A DNA stretch of 5,812 bases from contig CAMYWI010000107.1 in NCBI GenBank assembly GCA_947302675.1, positions 1 through 5,812 on the forward strand, given 5' to 3'. The notes under the pieces were generated by a model. That model had not been told where the DNA came from and made no database searches. It saw only the letters and a program-made list of their open reading frames with translations. Of the stretch, positions 4,808 through 5,812 are shown one piece after another. The DNA is from an uncultured Selenomonadales bacterium (GTDB lineage: Bacteria > Bacillota_C > Negativicutes > Selenomonadales > Selenomonadaceae). The position numbers and the translations under genes were made by a program. Position 1 is the first letter of the stretch. Every line of letters starts with the position of its first letter.

Positions 4808-5608
4808 TCAATCAACGTCTTCTTTAACGTAGCGGATATACTCTTCGCCGATACGCGCCCTGCACATGTCGACGACGGGTTGCAAAATTTTCAGGGCGTC
4901 GTCGTGAGTTTCAGCCGCCGCCGTCACGCGAACGATACAGCCGTCCTCCTTGGCGTAGGTGGCGACGGTCGGATTGACGCCGTCCAAAAGTTCGGCAAGC
5001 CTGTCGGCAACGGGCGACTCCCCGACAATCGAAACGGGCGCGTCGAATTTGCTGATACACTTGATGATAATCGACACGAGAATTTTGTCGCGTCTGCCGT
5101 TGAGATAAAGCTCGCAACATTCCTCGAACATCGGTTGCATTTCGTGCGGCGGACCGGGCAACAGGATACAAACTTTGCCGTCGCGCTCCATGACGCAACC
5201 GGGCGCGGTGCCGTGGTGATTGTACAGAATCAGCGAATCGGCGGGGACGACCGCTTGCTTTTTCATGCCGTCGGAAAGTTTCGCGAAGCCGCGTGCCCGC
5301 GACCGCTCCTCCAAAAAATTCAGAACTTGCTCGTCGACGACGGGACGCTTGCCGAAATATTCAATGAGCATTTCTTTAGTCAAGTCGTCTTTCGTAGGAC
5401 CGAGCCCGCCCGTCATAATCACGGCGTCCGCCCGCGTGTAAGCGACATCAAGCGCGGATTTTATGCGTGCGGGATTGTCTCCGACGACCGTTTGAAAATG
5501 GCAGTCGAAGCCCAAATGCGCCAATCGTTTCGCAAGATATTGCGCGTTCGTGTTGACGATGTTGCCCATCAAAATTTCGGTGCCAACGCTGATAATTTCC
5601 ACGATCAT
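4808..5608 (-). CDS. cinA: CinA N-terminal (MoCF plus middle) domain protein, no C-terminal amidase
   Basis: Competence/damage-inducible CinA family. The N-terminal MoeA/MogA-like (COG1058) domain has pyrophosphatase activity in characterised homologues and is linked to salvage of pyridine-nucleotide breakdown products. From the ATG at 5608 the protein has 266 residues. Landmarks: MIVEIISVGTEIL at the start; TGGLGPTKDD (66-75); HHGTAPG (131-137); LPGPPHEM (150-157); then the middle domain with IVGESPVADRL and NPTVATYAKE. Standard CinA continues with a PncC-like nicotinamide-nucleotide amidase domain to about 410-420 residues; here the frame stops right after IGEEYIRYV, where that domain would begin. 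The hldD RBS overlaps the stop codon, leaving no room for a decayed remnant. The segment CISKFDAPVS before the VGES motif is longer than the usual FGIGES. It is first in the apparent cinA-hldD unit. Confidence 0.9.
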   Translation of the reverse strand: MIVEIISVGTEILMGNIVNTNAQYLAKRLAHLGFDCHFQTVVGDNPARIKSALDVAYTRADAVIMTGGLGPTKDDLTKEMLIEYFGKRPVVDEQVLNFLEERSRARGFAKLSDGMKKQAVVPADSLILYNHHGTAPGCVMERDGKVCILLPGPPHEMQPMFEECCELYLNGRRDKILVSIIIKCISKFDAPVSIVGESPVADRLAELLDGVNPTVATYAKEDGCIVRVTAAAETHDDALKILQPVVDMCRARIGEEYIRYVKEDVD

Positions 5609-5613
5609 TTGAA

Positions 5614-5621
5614 TCACCGCC
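5614..5621 (-). promoter_or_regulatory. ribosome binding site that fixes the cinA start at 5608
   Basis: On the minus strand GGCGGTGA, one base from the consensus GGAGGTGA, lies with good spacing (8 nt after GGCGG) before the ATG at 5606-5608. A longer in-frame reading starting at GTG 5617 would place the start codon inside this site and leave it without one. The shorter start also gives MIVEIISVGTE, the normal CinA N-terminus. Confidence 0.7.
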
Positions 5622-5650
5622 GAAAAATTTTTTGCCGAATCAACGGCGCG

Positions 5651-5679
5651 ATTATATCATGCACCGCCTTAAAGCACAA
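5651..5679 (-). promoter_or_regulatory. extended -10 promoter for the cinA-hldD unit
   Basis: On the minus strand TGaTATAAT gives a perfect -10 (5651-5656) with an extended TG. TTGTGC (5674-5679) lies 17 bp upstream as a partial -35 and overlaps the end of an A/T tract at 5678-5688. A second copy of the tract (5623-5633) lies in the leader. Predicted transcription starts about 36 nt before the cinA ATG. The arrangement closely resembles the dehydrogenase promoter in the same window. Confidence 0.6.
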
Positions 5680-5696
5680 AAATTTTTTCGCCGAAC

Positions 5697-5726
5697 AAAA
5701 AAAAATCCCCGCACTCGGCAGGGGGA
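5697..5726 (-). terminator. intrinsic terminator of the gene entering from the right
   Basis: In the minus-strand transcript TCCCC (with one extra C bulged) pairs with GGGGA, an inner GC/GC pair closes a short loop, and a run of nine U residues follows (5697-5705). It lies 7 nt beyond the stop codon of the partial membrane-protein gene and just upstream of the cinA promoter, so it insulates the two transcripts. Confidence 0.75.
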
Positions 5727-5733
5727 AAATTTT

Positions 5734-5811
5734 TCACTCACGCGGCATAAAATACCATATCGCCAACAAAATTACTATTATCAGCGCAGTCGCCGCTACC
5801 AAGCTGAAGTT
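5734..5811 (-). CDS. C-terminus of a membrane protein, partial
   Basis: Only the last 25 codons are in the window. They encode a hydrophobic stretch, SLVAATALIIVILLAIWYF, followed by MPRE and a TGA stop (5734-5736), typical of a C-terminal transmembrane helix with a very short tail. This frame was chosen because the helix is compositionally convincing and its stop lies directly before an intrinsic terminator on the same strand; a second frame is also open over the same bases but gives an unremarkable peptide. The family cannot be identified from so little sequence. Confidence 0.55.
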   Translation of the reverse strand, partial: NFSLVAATALIIVILLAIWYFMPRE

Positions 5812-5812
5812 G

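Noticed and set aside
1..5812. CRISPR array, tRNA, rRNA, transposase or phage genes
   Set aside because: I saw no regularly spaced direct repeats, cloverleaf, rRNA-like sequence or recognisable mobile-element protein on reading both strands.

Overview
The window looks like chromosomal DNA from an anaerobic bacterium with a Gram-negative envelope but Firmicute-style gene signals. An LPS-heptose epimerase (hldD) implies an outer membrane with a heptose-containing core. Most genes carry strong AGGAGG-type ribosome binding sites, intrinsic U-tailed terminators are frequent, and there is a DUF1858-type CxxC protein of the kind common in anaerobes. Together these suggest the Negativicutes (Selenomonas-like relatives), but this is an inference from gene content, not a taxonomic result.

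Left part (1-1590). The first ~116 bases are AT-rich (about 28% G+C in 1-120, against about 52% in 121-240). They abut a leftward iron-containing alcohol dehydrogenase that stops after 307 codons, roughly 75 residues short of its family, exactly where composition changes. This is either a real rearrangement or insertion boundary or an assembly junction. A divergent promoter region (1035-1157) separates this gene from a rightward 79-aa DUF1858 protein. Behind that gene, 1428-1580 holds an unbroken series of perfect or near-perfect hairpins ending in a plausible terminator.

Middle and right part (1591-5812), all leftward. From right to left: the last 25 codons of a membrane protein with its terminator; an extended -10 promoter; then a tightly spaced unit of cinA (without the usual C-terminal amidase domain), hldD, a 232-aa exported protein of unrecognised family and a 300-aa exported protein of unrecognised family. 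Gaps between these genes are 15-18 nt. The unit ends at a strong terminator with a GNRA-type tetraloop, whose wobble pairs work only on the minus strand. A small nitroreductase gene follows only about 20 bases beyond that terminator.

Functionally, the best-supported theme is the cell envelope: hldD makes the L,D-heptose nucleotide for LPS, and two signal-peptide proteins are translated from the same apparent message. The left part is redox-related (alcohol dehydrogenase, CxxC protein, nitroreductase). I found no CRISPR array, tRNA, rRNA or recognisable transposase. No clearly new system is evident; the best candidates for a second look are the hairpin series, the truncated dehydrogenase junction and the uncharacterised exported pair in the cinA-hldD unit.
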